Shown: one piece after another, positions 9,272 through 19,668 of the stretch
Numbering within the stretch: the first letter of the stretch is position 1
Layout of the letters: the number at the start of each line of letters is the position of its first letter
NCBI RefSeq assembly: GCF_024707505.1
Contig: NZ_CP102604.1
Coordinates: 2,170,001-2,234,000, forward strand
DNA: 64,000 nt
DNA from: Pantoea sp. SOD02
GTDB lineage: Bacteria > Pseudomonadota > Gammaproteobacteria > Enterobacterales > Enterobacteriaceae
Direction: 5' to 3'
Notes under the pieces: model-generated
What the model was told of the DNA's origin: nothing
Databases searched by the model: none
What the model saw: only the letters and a program-made list of their open reading frames with translations
Program-made: the position numbers and the translations under genes

Positions 9272-10075
9272 ATGGAAACGCTGCTGGAAGTGCGCAACCT
9301 GAGTAAAACCTACCGCTATCGCACCGGTCTGTTCCGTCGCCAGCACGTTGAGGCGGTGAAAGGCGTCAGTTTTACCCTGCGTGAGAAACAGACGCTGGCG
9401 GTGATTGGTGAAAACGGTTCGGGGAAATCGACGCTGGCGAAAATGCTCAGCGGTATGGTCGAGCCGAGCGAAGGCGAAATGCTGATTGACGACCATCCGC
9501 TGGAGTACGGCGATTACGGCTACCGCAGCCAGCGCATTCGCATGATTTTTCAGGATCCTTCCACCTCGCTCAATCCGCGTCAGCGCATCAGCCAGATTCT
9601 CGATTTCCCGCTGCGCCTGAATACCGAGTTGGATGATGAAGCGCGCGAAAAACGCATTATTGCCACGCTGCGTCAGGTCGGCTTATTGCGCGATCACGCC
9701 GGTTACTATCCGCATATGCTGGCGCCCGGCCAGAAGCAGCGTCTGGCGCTGGCGCGTGCGCTGATTTTGCAACCGAAAGTCATCGTCGCCGATGAAGCCC
9801 TCGCCTCGCTGGATATGACCATGCGTTCGCAGCTGGTAAACCTGATGCTGGAACTGCAGGAGAAGCACGGCATCGCCTATATTTATGTGACCCAGCATCT
9901 CGGCATGATGAAGCACATCAGCGATCAGGTGCTGGTGATGCATCAGGGCGAAGTGGTTGAGCGCGGCGGCACCGCCGATGTCCTGGCCTCGCCGCTGCAC
10001 GATCTCACCAAACGCCTGATCACCAGCCACTTTGGTGAAGCCTTAACCGCCGAAGCCTGGCGCCGCGAGCGTTAA
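9272..10075 (+). CDS. sapF: SapF, ATPase subunit of the Sap ABC transporter
   Basis: 267 residues with Walker A GENGSGKS (about 47-54), a degenerate signature LAPGQKQRL and Walker B VIVADEALASLD, as in other SapF proteins. It makes a heterodimer with SapD to energise SapBC. It starts two bases after the sapD stop and ends the operon. E. coli has ycjD between sapF and fabI; it is absent here. Confidence 0.95.
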   Translation: METLLEVRNLSKTYRYRTGLFRRQHVEAVKGVSFTLREKQTLAVIGENGSGKSTLAKMLSGMVEPSEGEMLIDDHPLEYGDYGYRSQRIRMIFQDPSTSLNPRQRISQILDFPLRLNTELDDEAREKRIIATLRQVGLLRDHAGYYPHMLAPGQKQRLALARALILQPKVIVADEALASLDMTMRSQLVNLMLELQEKHGIAYIYVTQHLGMMKHISDQVLVMHQGEVVERGGTADVLASPLHDLTKRLITSHFGEALTAEAWRRER

Positions 10076-10203
10076 GGCGCGGAAAACGCGGTGCGATTTA
10101 CCGCATTTATACAGACGTGCTAGACTTCGCACGAGATTAACGTCGGTCGCCTAATTTTCAACCATCGCGACCGCCAACAACAATGACCAAAAGGATTACA
10201 GCT

Positions 10204-10992
10204 ATGGGTTTTCTTTCCGGTAAGCGCATTCTGATTACTGGCGTTGCCAGTAAACTCTCAATCGCCTACGGTATTGCGCAGGCGATGCACAAACAGGGCG
10301 CAGAACTGGCTTTCACCTACCAGAACGACAAACTGAAAAGTCGTGTGGAAGAGTTTGCTAAAGATCTGGGTTCAGACATTGTTCTGCCATGCGATGTGGC
10401 TGAAGACGAGAGCATCACTGCGCTGTTCACCGAACTGGCAAAAACCTGGCCGAAATTTGACGGTTTCGTTCACTCCATCGGTTTCGCACCTGGCGATCAG
10501 CTGGATGGCGACTACGTGAATGCCGTTACCCGTGAAGGCTTCAAAATCGCTCACGACATTAGCGCGTACAGCTTTGTCGCGATGGCGAAAGAGTGCCGTG
10601 CGATGCTGAACCCGAATTCTGCCCTGCTGACCTTGTCTTACCTGGGTGCAGAGCGCGCCATCCCGAACTACAACGTGATGGGTCTGGCGAAAGCGTCTCT
10701 GGAAGCCAACGTGCGCTACATGGCGAACGCAATGGGCCCAGAAGGCACGCGTGTTAACGCCGTATCTGCCGGTCCAATCCGTACGCTGGCTGCATCAGGC
10801 ATCAAAGATTTCCGTAAGATGCTGGCGCACTGCGAAGCGGTTACCCCGATTCGTCGTACCGTTACCATCGAAGACGTGGGTAACTCAGCGGCATTCCTGT
10901 GCTCTGATCTGGCGGGTGGTATCACCGGTGAAGTGGTACACGTTGATGGCGGCTTCAGCATTGCCGCAATGAACGAGCTGGAACTGAAATAA
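10204..10992 (+). CDS. fabI: Enoyl-[acyl-carrier-protein] reductase (NADH), FabI
   Basis: 262 residues, the same length as E. coli FabI and almost identical to it. It reduces trans-2-enoyl-ACP in the last step of each fatty-acid elongation cycle, in the cytoplasm. The Rossmann start ([20 protein letters not shown]) and the catalytic residues Tyr146, Tyr156 and Lys163 are in place. Gly93, changed in many triclosan-resistant mutants, is wild type. A GTG seven codons upstream is rejected since this ATG has an AAGGA site and the conserved MGFLSGK start. FabI is also the target of several antibacterials, and no resistance change is seen. Confidence 0.98.
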   Translation: MGFLSGKRILITGVASKLSIAYGIAQAMHKQGAELAFTYQNDKLKSRVEEFAKDLGSDIVLPCDVAEDESITALFTELAKTWPKFDGFVHSIGFAPGDQLDGDYVNAVTREGFKIAHDISAYSFVAMAKECRAMLNPNSALLTLSYLGAERAIPNYNVMGLAKASLEANVRYMANAMGPEGTRVNAVSAGPIRTLAASGIKDFRKMLAHCEAVTPIRRTVTIEDVGNSAAFLCSDLAGGITGEVVHVDGGFSIAAMNELELK

Positions 10993-11003
10993 GATTTATC
11001 TTT

Positions 11004-11023
11004 GGTCGCCATTCATGGCGACC
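11004..11023. repeat. 20-base palindrome, copy 2
   Basis: Perfect nine-base arms GGTCGCCAT and ATGGCGACC around a TC loop, 12 bases after the fabI stop and followed by TCTTCTCC. It matches the palindrome after pspF at 4345. It could serve as the fabI transcript end, although the T run is poor. Confidence 0.55.
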
Positions 11024-11190
11024 TCTTCTCCAAAAAAATCCCCCCTTATACTCGTAAGCTATTAATTATTCCCCATCATTCTTTTGCCGTGGACAGCCGT
11101 TCAGCGACGATAAGCTAGCCCTTTGTTGCATGCCTGCTTTTCAGATTCGCACGCTGTGCAGCAAGTCCGTTTTTAGCGCAAGGAATGACC

Positions 11191-12312
11191 ATGGAACAAC
11201 GCCGTTCTCCCGGCCATGACCACTGGTTTTATGAAAGCCAGACTCGCCCGAATAGCACCGCCACCGCGCCGCTGGTGCCCGAAGCCGCCTATATCGACGA
11301 TCGTTTCTTACTCGGTTTGCAACAGGAAGCGACTGCGTTACAGCCGCTGCTCTCGCGTTTTCAGCCTGCGTTATTGGCCGCGCGCGATCTCAGCCAGATT
11401 CTGTTTCCCGATACGCTTGCCACCAGTTTGACCCACACCTTAACGCTGTACGATCGCCTTAGCACCGCGCTGACGGTGGCGCAGGTCGCCGGCGTGCAGC
11501 GCCTGTGTAATCACTACTCCGCCCGGCTCAATCCGTTGCCTGGCCCGGACTCGTCACGCGAAAGTAATAATCGCCTGACGCAAATCACCCAGTATGCGCG
11601 TCAGCTGGCGATGCAGCCGGAACTGATCAACGCCAACAGCATCAGCGCGCTGGACGCGGTGGGCTTAACCGAGCCGGATATTGTCACCCTGAATCAGCTG
11701 GTGGGATATGTCAGCTATCAGTCGCGCGTGGTGGCCGCGCTGCAGGCGATGATGGGCTTGCCAGTGCGCTGGATTCCGGGCGTTTCACCGCCACCGGATG
11801 CCAGCGCAGAGCTGTTTGCCCGCAACGACAGCTGGCAGCACGCGCTGAAACCGGTTGAACTGCGCTACGCCAGCGCCGATCAGCTGGCGGCGGTGACTTT
11901 CTGTCAAGGCATTGACGGATTGGATGATGCCGTTTGGTTGCTGGTGCATGATGCGCAAGCGCTGTATGGCTTCGCCACCCTAAAACAACGGCTGAGTGAA
12001 CATTTTGCCGAGGATGAAGCGCTGGCGCAGGCAGTCAGCGCGCGGGTGCTGGGTTGTCGACGTCAGTTTGATCGTGTTTCTGATGAATGGCGAGCCGCGC
12101 TGTTGCAGGATGTCGAAGGCGCTGCCGCAGCTTCGCCGGTGATTTCACTCAGCGCCCAGCTCACTCGCCTGCCCGACCGCTTCAGCGCTGCACATCTGCA
12201 GCCGCTGCTGAACGCGGGCTGGGGCAGCGAACGCATCTTCACCTTGTTACAAGCGGTGGCTTTCGCCAGCTGGCAGGACCGCGTGCTGATGGCGCTCGGC
12301 GAAACCCGTTAA
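11191..12312 (+). CDS. yciW: YciW-type protein of the AhpD/carboxymuconolactone decarboxylase fold
   Basis: 373 residues, rich in Ala, Leu and Gln. The central part (NSISALDAVGLTEPDIVTL followed by VGYVSYQSRVVAAL) resembles the peroxidase-like CMD/AhpD domain, though the CxxC pair of true AhpD is not seen. Position between fabI and rnb matches E. coli yciW, a putative oxidoreductase reported to affect cysteine or methionine metabolism. The gene name rests on synteny and general resemblance, not alignment. An ATG two codons upstream exists, but the AGGA site is spaced correctly only for this one. It converges with the LysR gene and overlaps it by four bases. Confidence 0.7.
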   Translation: MEQRRSPGHDHWFYESQTRPNSTATAPLVPEAAYIDDRFLLGLQQEATALQPLLSRFQPALLAARDLSQILFPDTLATSLTHTLTLYDRLSTALTVAQVAGVQRLCNHYSARLNPLPGPDSSRESNNRLTQITQYARQLAMQPELINANSISALDAVGLTEPDIVTLNQLVGYVSYQSRVVAALQAMMGLPVRWIPGVSPPPDASAELFARNDSWQHALKPVELRYASADQLAAVTFCQGIDGLDDAVWLLVHDAQALYGFATLKQRLSEHFAEDEALAQAVSARVLGCRRQFDRVSDEWRAALLQDVEGAAAASPVISLSAQLTRLPDRFSAAHLQPLLNAGWGSERIFTLLQAVAFASWQDRVLMALGETR

Positions 12313-13205
12313 TCGGGCAGATGCCGCCGCGCTTCATCAAAGAAATGCTGAGCCAGCGGCGATGCTCTGCCCGGCTCGGCAATCACTAACGCCGCCTGTC
12401 TGCCCATCGGCGACATCTCAATCGGCCGCCGCGCCAGATTCTGCATCAGCTCCGGCAACAGATGCCCGCATGGCGACACCATCACGCCGAGGCCAACCTG
12501 CGCACTTTGCAGCAGCTGCATGATCGACGCGCTCTCAACAATCACGCGCGGTATCAAGCCGGTTTCGCGCAATTGCCCATCTAGATAGCGACGAAAATAG
12601 CGCGTCGGCTCCGCCAGACACAGCGGCTGGCTGGCAAGCGTGGTGAGTGAGATGCTCTCTTGCTCCAGCAGCGCCGGGAAATGCGCCGGATTAAACAGCG
12701 CCTCAACGCCCGGATCTTTTAACAGCGCGGTTTGGAAATGCAGCTCGCGCAGCGAGGTCAGTTCAAAGAAACCAATCCCGCCATCCACAGTGTGGCTGTT
12801 GAGCGCTTCCAGCAGCTGATCGGCGCTCATCGCGGCAACGCGATAATCAAGCTGCGGGTAACGCGCTTCCACCGCTTTCAACAACGCAGGTAACGCCACG
12901 CTGCATTGCGGCATGACGCCAAGCCGCAAGGTGCCGTTTACGCCATGCTTGAGCGACTCCACTTCCAGCTTTAATCCCTGATACACCGAGACAATTTCCC
13001 GCGCCCAGGTCAGCACGCGCTCGCCCTCCGGCGTAAAGCCATCGAAATTGTTACTGCGGTTGATCAGCGACAGCCCTAATTCGCGCTCAAGGTTTTTCAG
13101 ACGCATCGATAGCGTCGGCTGGCTAACAAAGCTGGCTTCTGCCGCACGGCCAAAGTGGCGCTCGCGTTCCAGATTACACAGATAGATGAGTTGTTTGATG
13201 TCCAT
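12309..13205 (-). CDS. LysR-family transcriptional regulator
   Basis: 298 residues. An N-terminal winged helix-turn-helix (residues 1-60, with HFGRAAEASFVSQPTLSMRL) is followed by a LysR effector-binding domain from about residue 90 (GTLRLGVMPQCSVALPALL). The ligand cannot be told from sequence. It lies 80 bases downstream of the PTS gene on the same strand, so it could be co-transcribed with it or simply be an independent regulator. I do not recognise a specific E. coli orthologue. Confidence 0.88.
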   Translation of the reverse strand: MDIKQLIYLCNLERERHFGRAAEASFVSQPTLSMRLKNLERELGLSLINRSNNFDGFTPEGERVLTWAREIVSVYQGLKLEVESLKHGVNGTLRLGVMPQCSVALPALLKAVEARYPQLDYRVAAMSADQLLEALNSHTVDGGIGFFELTSLRELHFQTALLKDPGVEALFNPAHFPALLEQESISLTTLASQPLCLAEPTRYFRRYLDGQLRETGLIPRVIVESASIMQLLQSAQVGLGVMVSPCGHLLPELMQNLARRPIEMSPMGRQAALVIAEPGRASPLAQHFFDEARRHLPD

Positions 13206-13285
13206 GGAAAGCAGAATTGGCTGGAAAACGGCAGTGTATCATGGCGGTTACCGCTGCGCTGATGCTACGCGCAGCGACCATTGAG

Positions 13286-14875
13286 TTACGCCACGCCCAA
13301 GGCACTTTTTACGTCGTTGGCGATCTTTTCGACCTGCGGGCCGTAAATTACCTGCACGTCGTGTTCGCTGACGCGATTGATGCCGTTCGCGCCGGTGGTG
13401 AGTAACGTTTGATCAACCACTTCATTCATCTGTTTAACCCGCACGCGCAGCCGGGTGAAACAGCAATCGAGGTCCTCTATATTGGCTTCACCGCCCAGCC
13501 CGCTGATGATCACTTTGGTGCGCTCATCCGCCGCAACTTGTTCCGGTTTGTGCTCCTCATCAGATTCGCGCCCCGGCGTTTCTACTCGCATCCGCGTAAT
13601 CACAAAGCGGAAGCCGTAGTAGTAAATCGGCACATAAATCACGCCGAGGACAATCGTCCACCACCAATGCGTTTTACTGCCGCCGAGAATGCCAAACACC
13701 ACCAGATCGATCGCGCCGCCCTGCACGTTACCAATCATCAAATGCAGCATCGACATCAACATAAATGACAGGCCGGTTAACAGCGCATGCAGGATATACA
13801 GCACCGGCGAAACGAAGATGAAACAGAACTCCAGCGGCTCGGTGATGCCGGTGGTAAAGGAGGTCAGCGCACCGGCCAGCACCAGCGCTTTGACGCGCTG
13901 CTTATGTTCGGGGCGCGCGGTGTGGTAAATCGCCAGTGCGGCGGCCGGCAAGCCAAACATCATTACCGGTATTTTGCCCTGCGCGAGGAACTGCGTGGCG
14001 CCGCGCACCGTATCGTCCGGGATAGCGCCGGGATGCGTCAGCGAGGTGTTAAAGATGTTGAGCGCGCCGACGATGCTTTGTCCATCTACCGTTGCCATGC
14101 CGCCAATCGGTGTGAATCGCACGGTTTCGTTGAGAATGTGATGCAAACCGGTCGGAATCAGCAGACGTTCGCTGGTGCCTAGCAGGAAGGCGCCGTATTG
14201 CCCGCTTTTACCAATCATCAAACCCACCCACGCGATGCCTGCGCCGATGGTCGGCCAAATCAACCCCAGCAGCACGCCCACCAGCGGCAGCACCACCACG
14301 GTAACGATCGGCACAAAGCGGCGTCCGCCAAAGAAGCTGATCGCCGTCGGCAGTTGCTGGGTGTAAAAGCGGTTATGCAGCACCACGGTAATTAATCCGG
14401 CAATCACGCCGCCCAGCACGCTCATGTTGTAGGTAAAGATGCCGAGCATGTCGATGTATTCGGCGGACGTCATCATCGCAGCGGTTTGGTCCATTCCCGC
14501 TTTCTGTAGCGCTTCTGCCGTGGTGGTAATGGCCGTCAAACCTTTCGACGCCAGCGTGGAGCTGATGCCGACGTTCATGGCGATATAGCCAATCACAGCG
14601 GCAAAGGCGGCGGTCGGTTTCTCCGCTTTCGCCAGCCCGATGGCGCTGGCCACCGCAAAGAACAGCGGCAGATTGGCGAACAGTGCACCTGCCACTTTGC
14701 GAATAAACCCGATGATCAGCTGTGGTACCTGCAGATTGGCGAAGGCATCGCCGGTAATCGCCGGGTTTTGCATTGCGGCGGCCAGGCCAAGAAAGATCCC
14801 TGCGGCAGCGATCACCGAGATGGGCATCATTAAGGCCTTACCGAAGGCGTGAATTTGGCTTGCCAGATTCTTCAT
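13286..14875 (-). CDS. PTS glucoside/maltose-type permease, EIICB
   Basis: 529 residues. An EIIC membrane domain (about residues 1-420, eight or more hydrophobic segments, with the family motif GITEPLEFCFIF near residue 345) is joined to an EIIB domain. The EIIB phosphocysteine is Cys472 in the motif CFTRLR; the residue before it is also Cys, where Ala, Asn or Ser is usual. It resembles MalX, GlvC and alpha-glucoside transporters. It would take up and phosphorylate a glucose-type sugar with EIIA-Glc (Crr) from elsewhere. No hydrolase or EIIA gene is adjacent, so the substrate is unknown. A good AAGGG site precedes the start. Confidence 0.88.
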   Translation of the reverse strand: MKNLASQIHAFGKALMMPISVIAAAGIFLGLAAAMQNPAITGDAFANLQVPQLIIGFIRKVAGALFANLPLFFAVASAIGLAKAEKPTAAFAAVIGYIAMNVGISSTLASKGLTAITTTAEALQKAGMDQTAAMMTSAEYIDMLGIFTYNMSVLGGVIAGLITVVLHNRFYTQQLPTAISFFGGRRFVPIVTVVVLPLVGVLLGLIWPTIGAGIAWVGLMIGKSGQYGAFLLGTSERLLIPTGLHHILNETVRFTPIGGMATVDGQSIVGALNIFNTSLTHPGAIPDDTVRGATQFLAQGKIPVMMFGLPAAALAIYHTARPEHKQRVKALVLAGALTSFTTGITEPLEFCFIFVSPVLYILHALLTGLSFMLMSMLHLMIGNVQGGAIDLVVFGILGGSKTHWWWTIVLGVIYVPIYYYGFRFVITRMRVETPGRESDEEHKPEQVAADERTKVIISGLGGEANIEDLDCCFTRLRVRVKQMNEVVDQTLLTTGANGINRVSEHDVQVIYGPQVEKIANDVKSALGVA

Positions 14876-15118
14876 GCGCGTGCCCTTTTCAGAATGGAAA
14901 GAGCAATTATTAGCCAGTTATCTCAGCAGCACGTAACCGCCGCCCCTGAACAGCCGGGAAAGTTTGACTTAGGTCACGCTTTAAGCCCGATCCGCGATAA
15001 ACGCCGCCTATCGCACCATTAAACCAATCAATTAGACAACTTTTAAGGAGAGTCGCACACTTCCCGCTAACAGAAGACATATTCTGATAACAACTCATAA
15101 ACAAATAAGCCTGCAACT

Positions 15119-17425
15119 ATGAAATTTAAACGTAAGATTCAACCCTATCGCGCTGCTGCGGGCGGCTGGGGTTCCCTGGAAGCCACCACCCGTTTCGTCC
15201 TTGATAGTAAAGCTGCCCTAAAAAACATGCGTAACCTGATGCGCATGAACAAAGCACGCGGTTTCGACTGCCCAGGTTGCGCCTGGGGCGATGACAACAA
15301 AAGCACCTTTAGCTTTTGTGAAAACGGGGCAAAAGCGGTGACGTGGGAAGCCACGCGTCGTGTGGTAGAGCCGGAATTTTTTGCTCAGCACAGCGTCAGC
15401 ACTCTTTATCAGCAAATCGATTACTTCCTTGAGTATCAGGGACGCTTGACCCATCCAATGCGCTACAACAGCGCCACCGACCACTACGAACCGATCAGCT
15501 GGGACGATGCGTTAGCCTTGATTGCTCGCCATCTGCAGGCGATGGACCATCCGAATCAGATGGAGCTTTACACCTCCGGCCGCGCCAGCAACGAAGCCTC
15601 GTGGCTTTATCAGCTGTTTGGCCGCGTGATGGGGACTAACAACTTCCCTGACTGCTCCAACATGTGCCATGAAGCCAGCGGCACCGGCCTGAAGCGCAGC
15701 ATCGGCGTCGGTAAAGGCACTATTCGTCTGGACGATTTTGATCACGCCGACGCGATTTTCGTGCTGGGTCAGAATCCGGGCACCAACCATCCGCGCATGC
15801 TGCACAGTCTGCGTCATGCCGCCGATCACGGTGCGAAGATCGTCACCTTTAACACGCTGCGCGAACGCGGCCTTGAGCGTTTTGCCGATCCGCAAAAGCC
15901 GCTGGAAATTGTCACGTCGATGGCGGGTACCATTAGTTCTGCCTATTACCAGCCTAATCTGGGCGGCGATATGGCGGCGGTGCGCGGCATGGTGAAAGCC
16001 CTGCTCGAGCTACAGCGTGCACGTTTGGCAGCCGGTGAGAAAGGCATTTTCGATCAGGCGTTTATTGATGCAAATACGCATGGTGTAGAAGACTATCTCG
16101 CTGCGGTGGATAACACCCGCTGGGACGATATTGTGCGCCAATCCGGTCTGAGCGAAGTTCAGATCCGTGAAGCAGCGGCGATTTACCAAAGCTCTGAGCG
16201 GGTAATCATCACCTGGGCGATGGGCATCACGCAGCATAAACATTCAGTGGATACCGTCCGCGAGATCACTAACCTGCAGCTGCTGTTTGGTCAGTTGGGC
16301 AAGAAAGGCGCAGGCCTGTGTCCGGTGCGCGGCCACAGTAACGTGCAGGGCAACCGCACCATGGGCATTGATGAGAAACCGGGCAAGCCGTTCCTCGATG
16401 CCCTCGGTGCGCACTTTGATTTTGAGCCACCGCGCGAGCACGGTCACAATACCGTTGAAGCGCTGAACGCGATGCTGCGTGACGAAGTGAAAGTGCTGAT
16501 TGCGCTGGGCGGCAACCTCGCGGCGGCCGCACCGGATTCACCGGTCACCGAAGAAGCGTTGCAGCATTGCGGTTTAACCGTGCACATCAGCACCAAACTC
16601 AATCGCAGCCATTTGGTGCCGGGCCATGAAGGGCTGATTCTGCCAACGTTGGGCCGTACCGAACGCGATCGCCAGGCCAGCGGTAATCAGTACATCACCG
16701 TTGAAGACTCGTTCAGCATGGTGCACGCCTCAGAAGGTGTTGGCATTCCATTGGCGGAAACGCAGCGATCTGAAACCGCGATTGTGGCCGGCATCGCCCA
16801 TGCGACCTTGGGCAGCGATAAAATCGACTGGCTGGCGATGGCAGGCAATTACGATCTGATTCGCGATCATATCGCCGCGACTATTCCTGGCTTTGCTGAT
16901 TTCAATAATAAGTGCGACATTCCTGGCGGCTTCTATCTTGGTAGCGCTGCCGCCGAGCTGCGCTTCAATACGCCGAGCAAACGTGCCGAGTTCAGCGCCG
17001 CCGCCCTGCCGACTTCGCTGTTCCCGCAGTTAGGTGATGTCGCGGTGCCGTTTACGCTGCAAACCCTGCGTTCACACGATCAGTACAACACCACCATTTA
17101 CGGCCTCGATGACCGTTATCGCGGCGTCTATGGTCAGCGCGAAGTGGTGTTTATCCATCCGGACGATATGGCGTCGCTGGGCTTCGCTGAAGGCCAGTTG
17201 GTGGATATCGAGACGCTGTGGAATGATGGCTTAACCCGTCGCGTCAGCGGTTTCAAACTGGTGCCGTATAACATTCCGCGCGGTAACCTTGCGGCTTATT
17301 ATCCGGAAACTAACCCGCTGGTACCGCTCTCAAGCTTTGGCGACGGCAGCGGCACGCCGACCTCAAAATCGGTGCCGGTGAAGCTGGCATTAACCGCTGC
17401 CGTAGCGTCACAACGCATCGCCTGA
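15119..17425 (+). CDS. YdeP-like molybdopterin oxidoreductase (FdhF family)
   Basis: 768 residues, close to E. coli YdeP (759) along its length. It has an N-terminal cysteine cluster (FDCPGCAWGDD and a later FCENGAK), then molybdopterin-binding domains (FYTSGRASNEA-like, SNMCHEASG, GQNPGTNHPRML, RGHSNVQGNRTMGI) and a C-terminal cofactor-binding domain (RSHDQYNTTIYGLDDRYRGV). YdeP is annotated as an oxidoreductase alpha subunit and linked to acid resistance in E. coli; its substrate is unknown. No electron-transfer partner gene is adjacent. The ribosome site is weak. It is divergent from the PTS gene, and an intrinsic terminator follows. Confidence 0.88.
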   Translation: MKFKRKIQPYRAAAGGWGSLEATTRFVLDSKAALKNMRNLMRMNKARGFDCPGCAWGDDNKSTFSFCENGAKAVTWEATRRVVEPEFFAQHSVSTLYQQIDYFLEYQGRLTHPMRYNSATDHYEPISWDDALALIARHLQAMDHPNQMELYTSGRASNEASWLYQLFGRVMGTNNFPDCSNMCHEASGTGLKRSIGVGKGTIRLDDFDHADAIFVLGQNPGTNHPRMLHSLRHAADHGAKIVTFNTLRERGLERFADPQKPLEIVTSMAGTISSAYYQPNLGGDMAAVRGMVKALLELQRARLAAGEKGIFDQAFIDANTHGVEDYLAAVDNTRWDDIVRQSGLSEVQIREAAAIYQSSERVIITWAMGITQHKHSVDTVREITNLQLLFGQLGKKGAGLCPVRGHSNVQGNRTMGIDEKPGKPFLDALGAHFDFEPPREHGHNTVEALNAMLRDEVKVLIALGGNLAAAAPDSPVTEEALQHCGLTVHISTKLNRSHLVPGHEGLILPTLGRTERDRQASGNQYITVEDSFSMVHASEGVGIPLAETQRSETAIVAGIAHATLGSDKIDWLAMAGNYDLIRDHIAATIPGFADFNNKCDIPGGFYLGSAAAELRFNTPSKRAEFSAAALPTSLFPQLGDVAVPFTLQTLRSHDQYNTTIYGLDDRYRGVYGQREVVFIHPDDMASLGFAEGQLVDIETLWNDGLTRRVSGFKLVPYNIPRGNLAAYYPETNPLVPLSSFGDGSGTPTSKSVPVKLALTAAVASQRIA

Positions 17426-17445
17426 CCAAAGCGTTATCAGAAGGT

Positions 17446-17470
17446 AAAAAGCCGCGTAAAGCGGCTTTTT
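17446..17470 (+). terminator. Intrinsic terminator after the YdeP-like gene
   Basis: AAAAAGCCGC and GCGGCTTTTT arms around a GTAAA loop, with T residues at the 3' end. It ends the molybdoenzyme transcript before rnb. Confidence 0.85.
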
Positions 17471-17549
17471 AGCCTGTTTTGGCCTTGCCGCGCGGACCCG
17501 ATTCGCGTAAAACTGTCAGCCGCTCTTAGGCCACGAAACTATATAAATT

Positions 17550-19484
17550 ATGTTCCAGGATAATCCGCTGCTCGCGCAGCTTAAAGAGAAGCTTCACGCG
17601 CAGACTCCGCGCGTCGAAGGTGTTGTTAAAGGTACGGAAAAAGGCTTTGGCTTCCTCGAAGTTGATGCCCAGAAAAGCTACTTCATTCCGCCACCGCAGA
17701 TGAAGAAAGTGATGCACGGCGACCGTATTTCTGCCGTGATCCACACCGATAAAGACCGCGAGAGTGCCGAGCCGGAAACCCTGGTTGAGCCGTTCCTGAC
17801 CCGCTTTGTCGGCCGCGTGCAGAAGAAAGACGATCGCCTGTCAATTGTGCCGGATCATCCGCTGCTGAAAGATGCGATTCAGTGCCGCGCCGAACGTGGC
17901 GTGACCCACGATTTCCAGACCGGCGATTGGGCGGTGGCAGAGATGCGTCGTCACCCGCTGAAAGGCGATCGCGGTTTCTATGCCGAACTGACCGAATTCA
18001 TTGTCACCGCTGACGATCACCTCGCGCCGTGGTGGGTAACCTTGTCGCGCCATAACCTTGAACGTCAGGCTCCGGACGTCGGTTTTGGTGAGATACTCGA
18101 CGAAAATCTGCAGCGTGAAGACTTAACCGCGCTTAACTTCGTCACCATCGACAGCGCCAGCACCCAGGATATGGATGATGCGCTGTACGTGGAAGAAGCC
18201 GCCGACGGCAATCTGATCCTGACCATCGCCATTGCCGATCCGACCGCTTACGTGGCGGAAGGCAGCGAGCTGGATAAGCTGGCGTCGAAACGCGCGTTCA
18301 CCAACTATCTGCCGGGCTTTAACATCCCGATGCTGCCGCGCGAACTCTCTGACGACGTCTGTTCTCTGCGTCCGAACGAACGTCGTCCGGCGCTGGCGTG
18401 CCGCGTCACCGTGTTGAAAGATGGCAGCCTGGCTGATGACGTGCATTTCTTTGCCGCGTGGATCGAGTCGAAAGCCAAACTGGTTTATGACCAGGTTTCT
18501 GATTGGCTGGAAAACAGCGGCAGCTGGCAACCAGAGAACGACGCCATTGCCCAGCAGATTCGCCTGCTGCACCAGGTTTGCCTGGCGCGCAGCGAGTGGC
18601 GTCAAACCCACGCGCTGGTGTTTAAAGATCGTCCGGACTATCGCTTTGTGTTGGGCGAGAAAGGCGAAGTGCTGGATATCATCTCCGAGCCACGCCGCAT
18701 CGCTAACCGCATCGTTGAAGAGTCGATGATTCTGGCAAACGTCTGTGCCGCGAAAGTGCTGCAGGAGAAGCTGGGCTTCGGTATCTACAACCTGCACACC
18801 GGTTTCGATCTGGCCAACGCTGAGCAGGCCGCAGGCGTGCTGGCGGGTCATGGCATCACCGTGGATCCGCAGGCGATTACTACGCTTGAAGGCTTCCGCC
18901 AGCTGCGTCGTGAACTCGATGCGCAGCCAACCCAATATCTCGACAGCCGCATTCGTCGCTTCCAGTCGTTTGCCGAAGTCGGCACCGAGCCGGGCCCGCA
19001 CTTTGGTCTGGGCCTCGACGCGTACGCGACCTGGACTTCGCCGATTCGTAAGTTTGGCGACATGATCAACCATCGCTTGCTGAAAGCGATTGTGCGCGGC
19101 GAAAGCACCGCTCGTCCGCAGGATGAGCTGACGACCATCATGAGCGAACGTCGTCGCCTGAACCGCATGGCCGAGCGCGATGTCGGAGACTGGTTGTACG
19201 CACGCTTCCTCGCGCCGTTTGCCGGCACCGATCGCAAGTTCAGCGCCGAGATCATCGATGTCTCTCGCGGCGGCATGCGCGTGCGTCTGCAGGAGAATGG
19301 CGCGGTGGCCTTCATCCCTGCGCCGTTCATCCACGCGGTGCGTGATGAGCTGGTGTGCTCGCAAGAAAGCGGCACCGTGCAGGTGAAAGGTGAAGTCGCT
19401 TACCGTGTAACGGACATCATCGACGTGACCATCGCCGAAGTGCGTATGGAAACCCGCAGCGTGGTCGCACGTCCGGCCGCCTGA
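17550..19484 (+). CDS. rnb: Exoribonuclease II
   Basis: 644 residues, the same length as E. coli RNase II. This 3'-to-5' processive exoribonuclease degrades mRNA to short oligonucleotides. Domains are two N-terminal cold-shock domains, the RNB catalytic domain and a C-terminal S1 domain. The metal-binding Asp residues at 201, 207, 209 and 210 ([10 protein letters not shown]) are all present, as is the conserved region [17 protein letters not shown]. It lies between terminators, so it is monocistronic. Confidence 0.97.
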   Translation: MFQDNPLLAQLKEKLHAQTPRVEGVVKGTEKGFGFLEVDAQKSYFIPPPQMKKVMHGDRISAVIHTDKDRESAEPETLVEPFLTRFVGRVQKKDDRLSIVPDHPLLKDAIQCRAERGVTHDFQTGDWAVAEMRRHPLKGDRGFYAELTEFIVTADDHLAPWWVTLSRHNLERQAPDVGFGEILDENLQREDLTALNFVTIDSASTQDMDDALYVEEAADGNLILTIAIADPTAYVAEGSELDKLASKRAFTNYLPGFNIPMLPRELSDDVCSLRPNERRPALACRVTVLKDGSLADDVHFFAAWIESKAKLVYDQVSDWLENSGSWQPENDAIAQQIRLLHQVCLARSEWRQTHALVFKDRPDYRFVLGEKGEVLDIISEPRRIANRIVEESMILANVCAAKVLQEKLGFGIYNLHTGFDLANAEQAAGVLAGHGITVDPQAITTLEGFRQLRRELDAQPTQYLDSRIRRFQSFAEVGTEPGPHFGLGLDAYATWTSPIRKFGDMINHRLLKAIVRGESTARPQDELTTIMSERRRLNRMAERDVGDWLYARFLAPFAGTDRKFSAEIIDVSRGGMRVRLQENGAVAFIPAPFIHAVRDELVCSQESGTVQVKGEVAYRVTDIIDVTIAEVRMETRSVVARPAA

Positions 19485-19496
19485 GCATGAAAACTG

Positions 19497-19520
19497 GCGG
19501 GATAACAGCCGTTATCCCGC
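19497..19520 (+). terminator. Intrinsic terminator of rnb
   Basis: Perfect ten-base arms GCGGGATAAC and GTTATCCCGC around an AGCC loop, followed by ATTTCTCT. The T run is short, but the stem is strong and it directly follows rnb. Confidence 0.75.
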
Positions 19521-19668
19521 ATTTCTCTCCGCCCGCTTTAGCAAATGTTAAATTTGCATTCCGCTTCACATTTCTAACGCCTGTGCCTGTCGTTAACAAT
19601 TCATTACATTACTTTTAACTTGTTGTATTCGATCGCTTCTTTTCCCGGTCCCTACAAGGAGTTAACTC

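Noticed and set aside
18123..19364. 413-residue open frame antisense to rnb
   Set aside because: It is a shadow frame of a conserved GC-rich gene, with no ribosome site and no recognisable family; rnb on the other strand has full catalytic motifs.
19555..19570. Possible CRP site upstream of cstA
   Set aside because: Only the right half (TCACA) matches; the left half TGCAT is poor. Relatives of this gene are CRP-controlled, but the sequence alone does not support the site.
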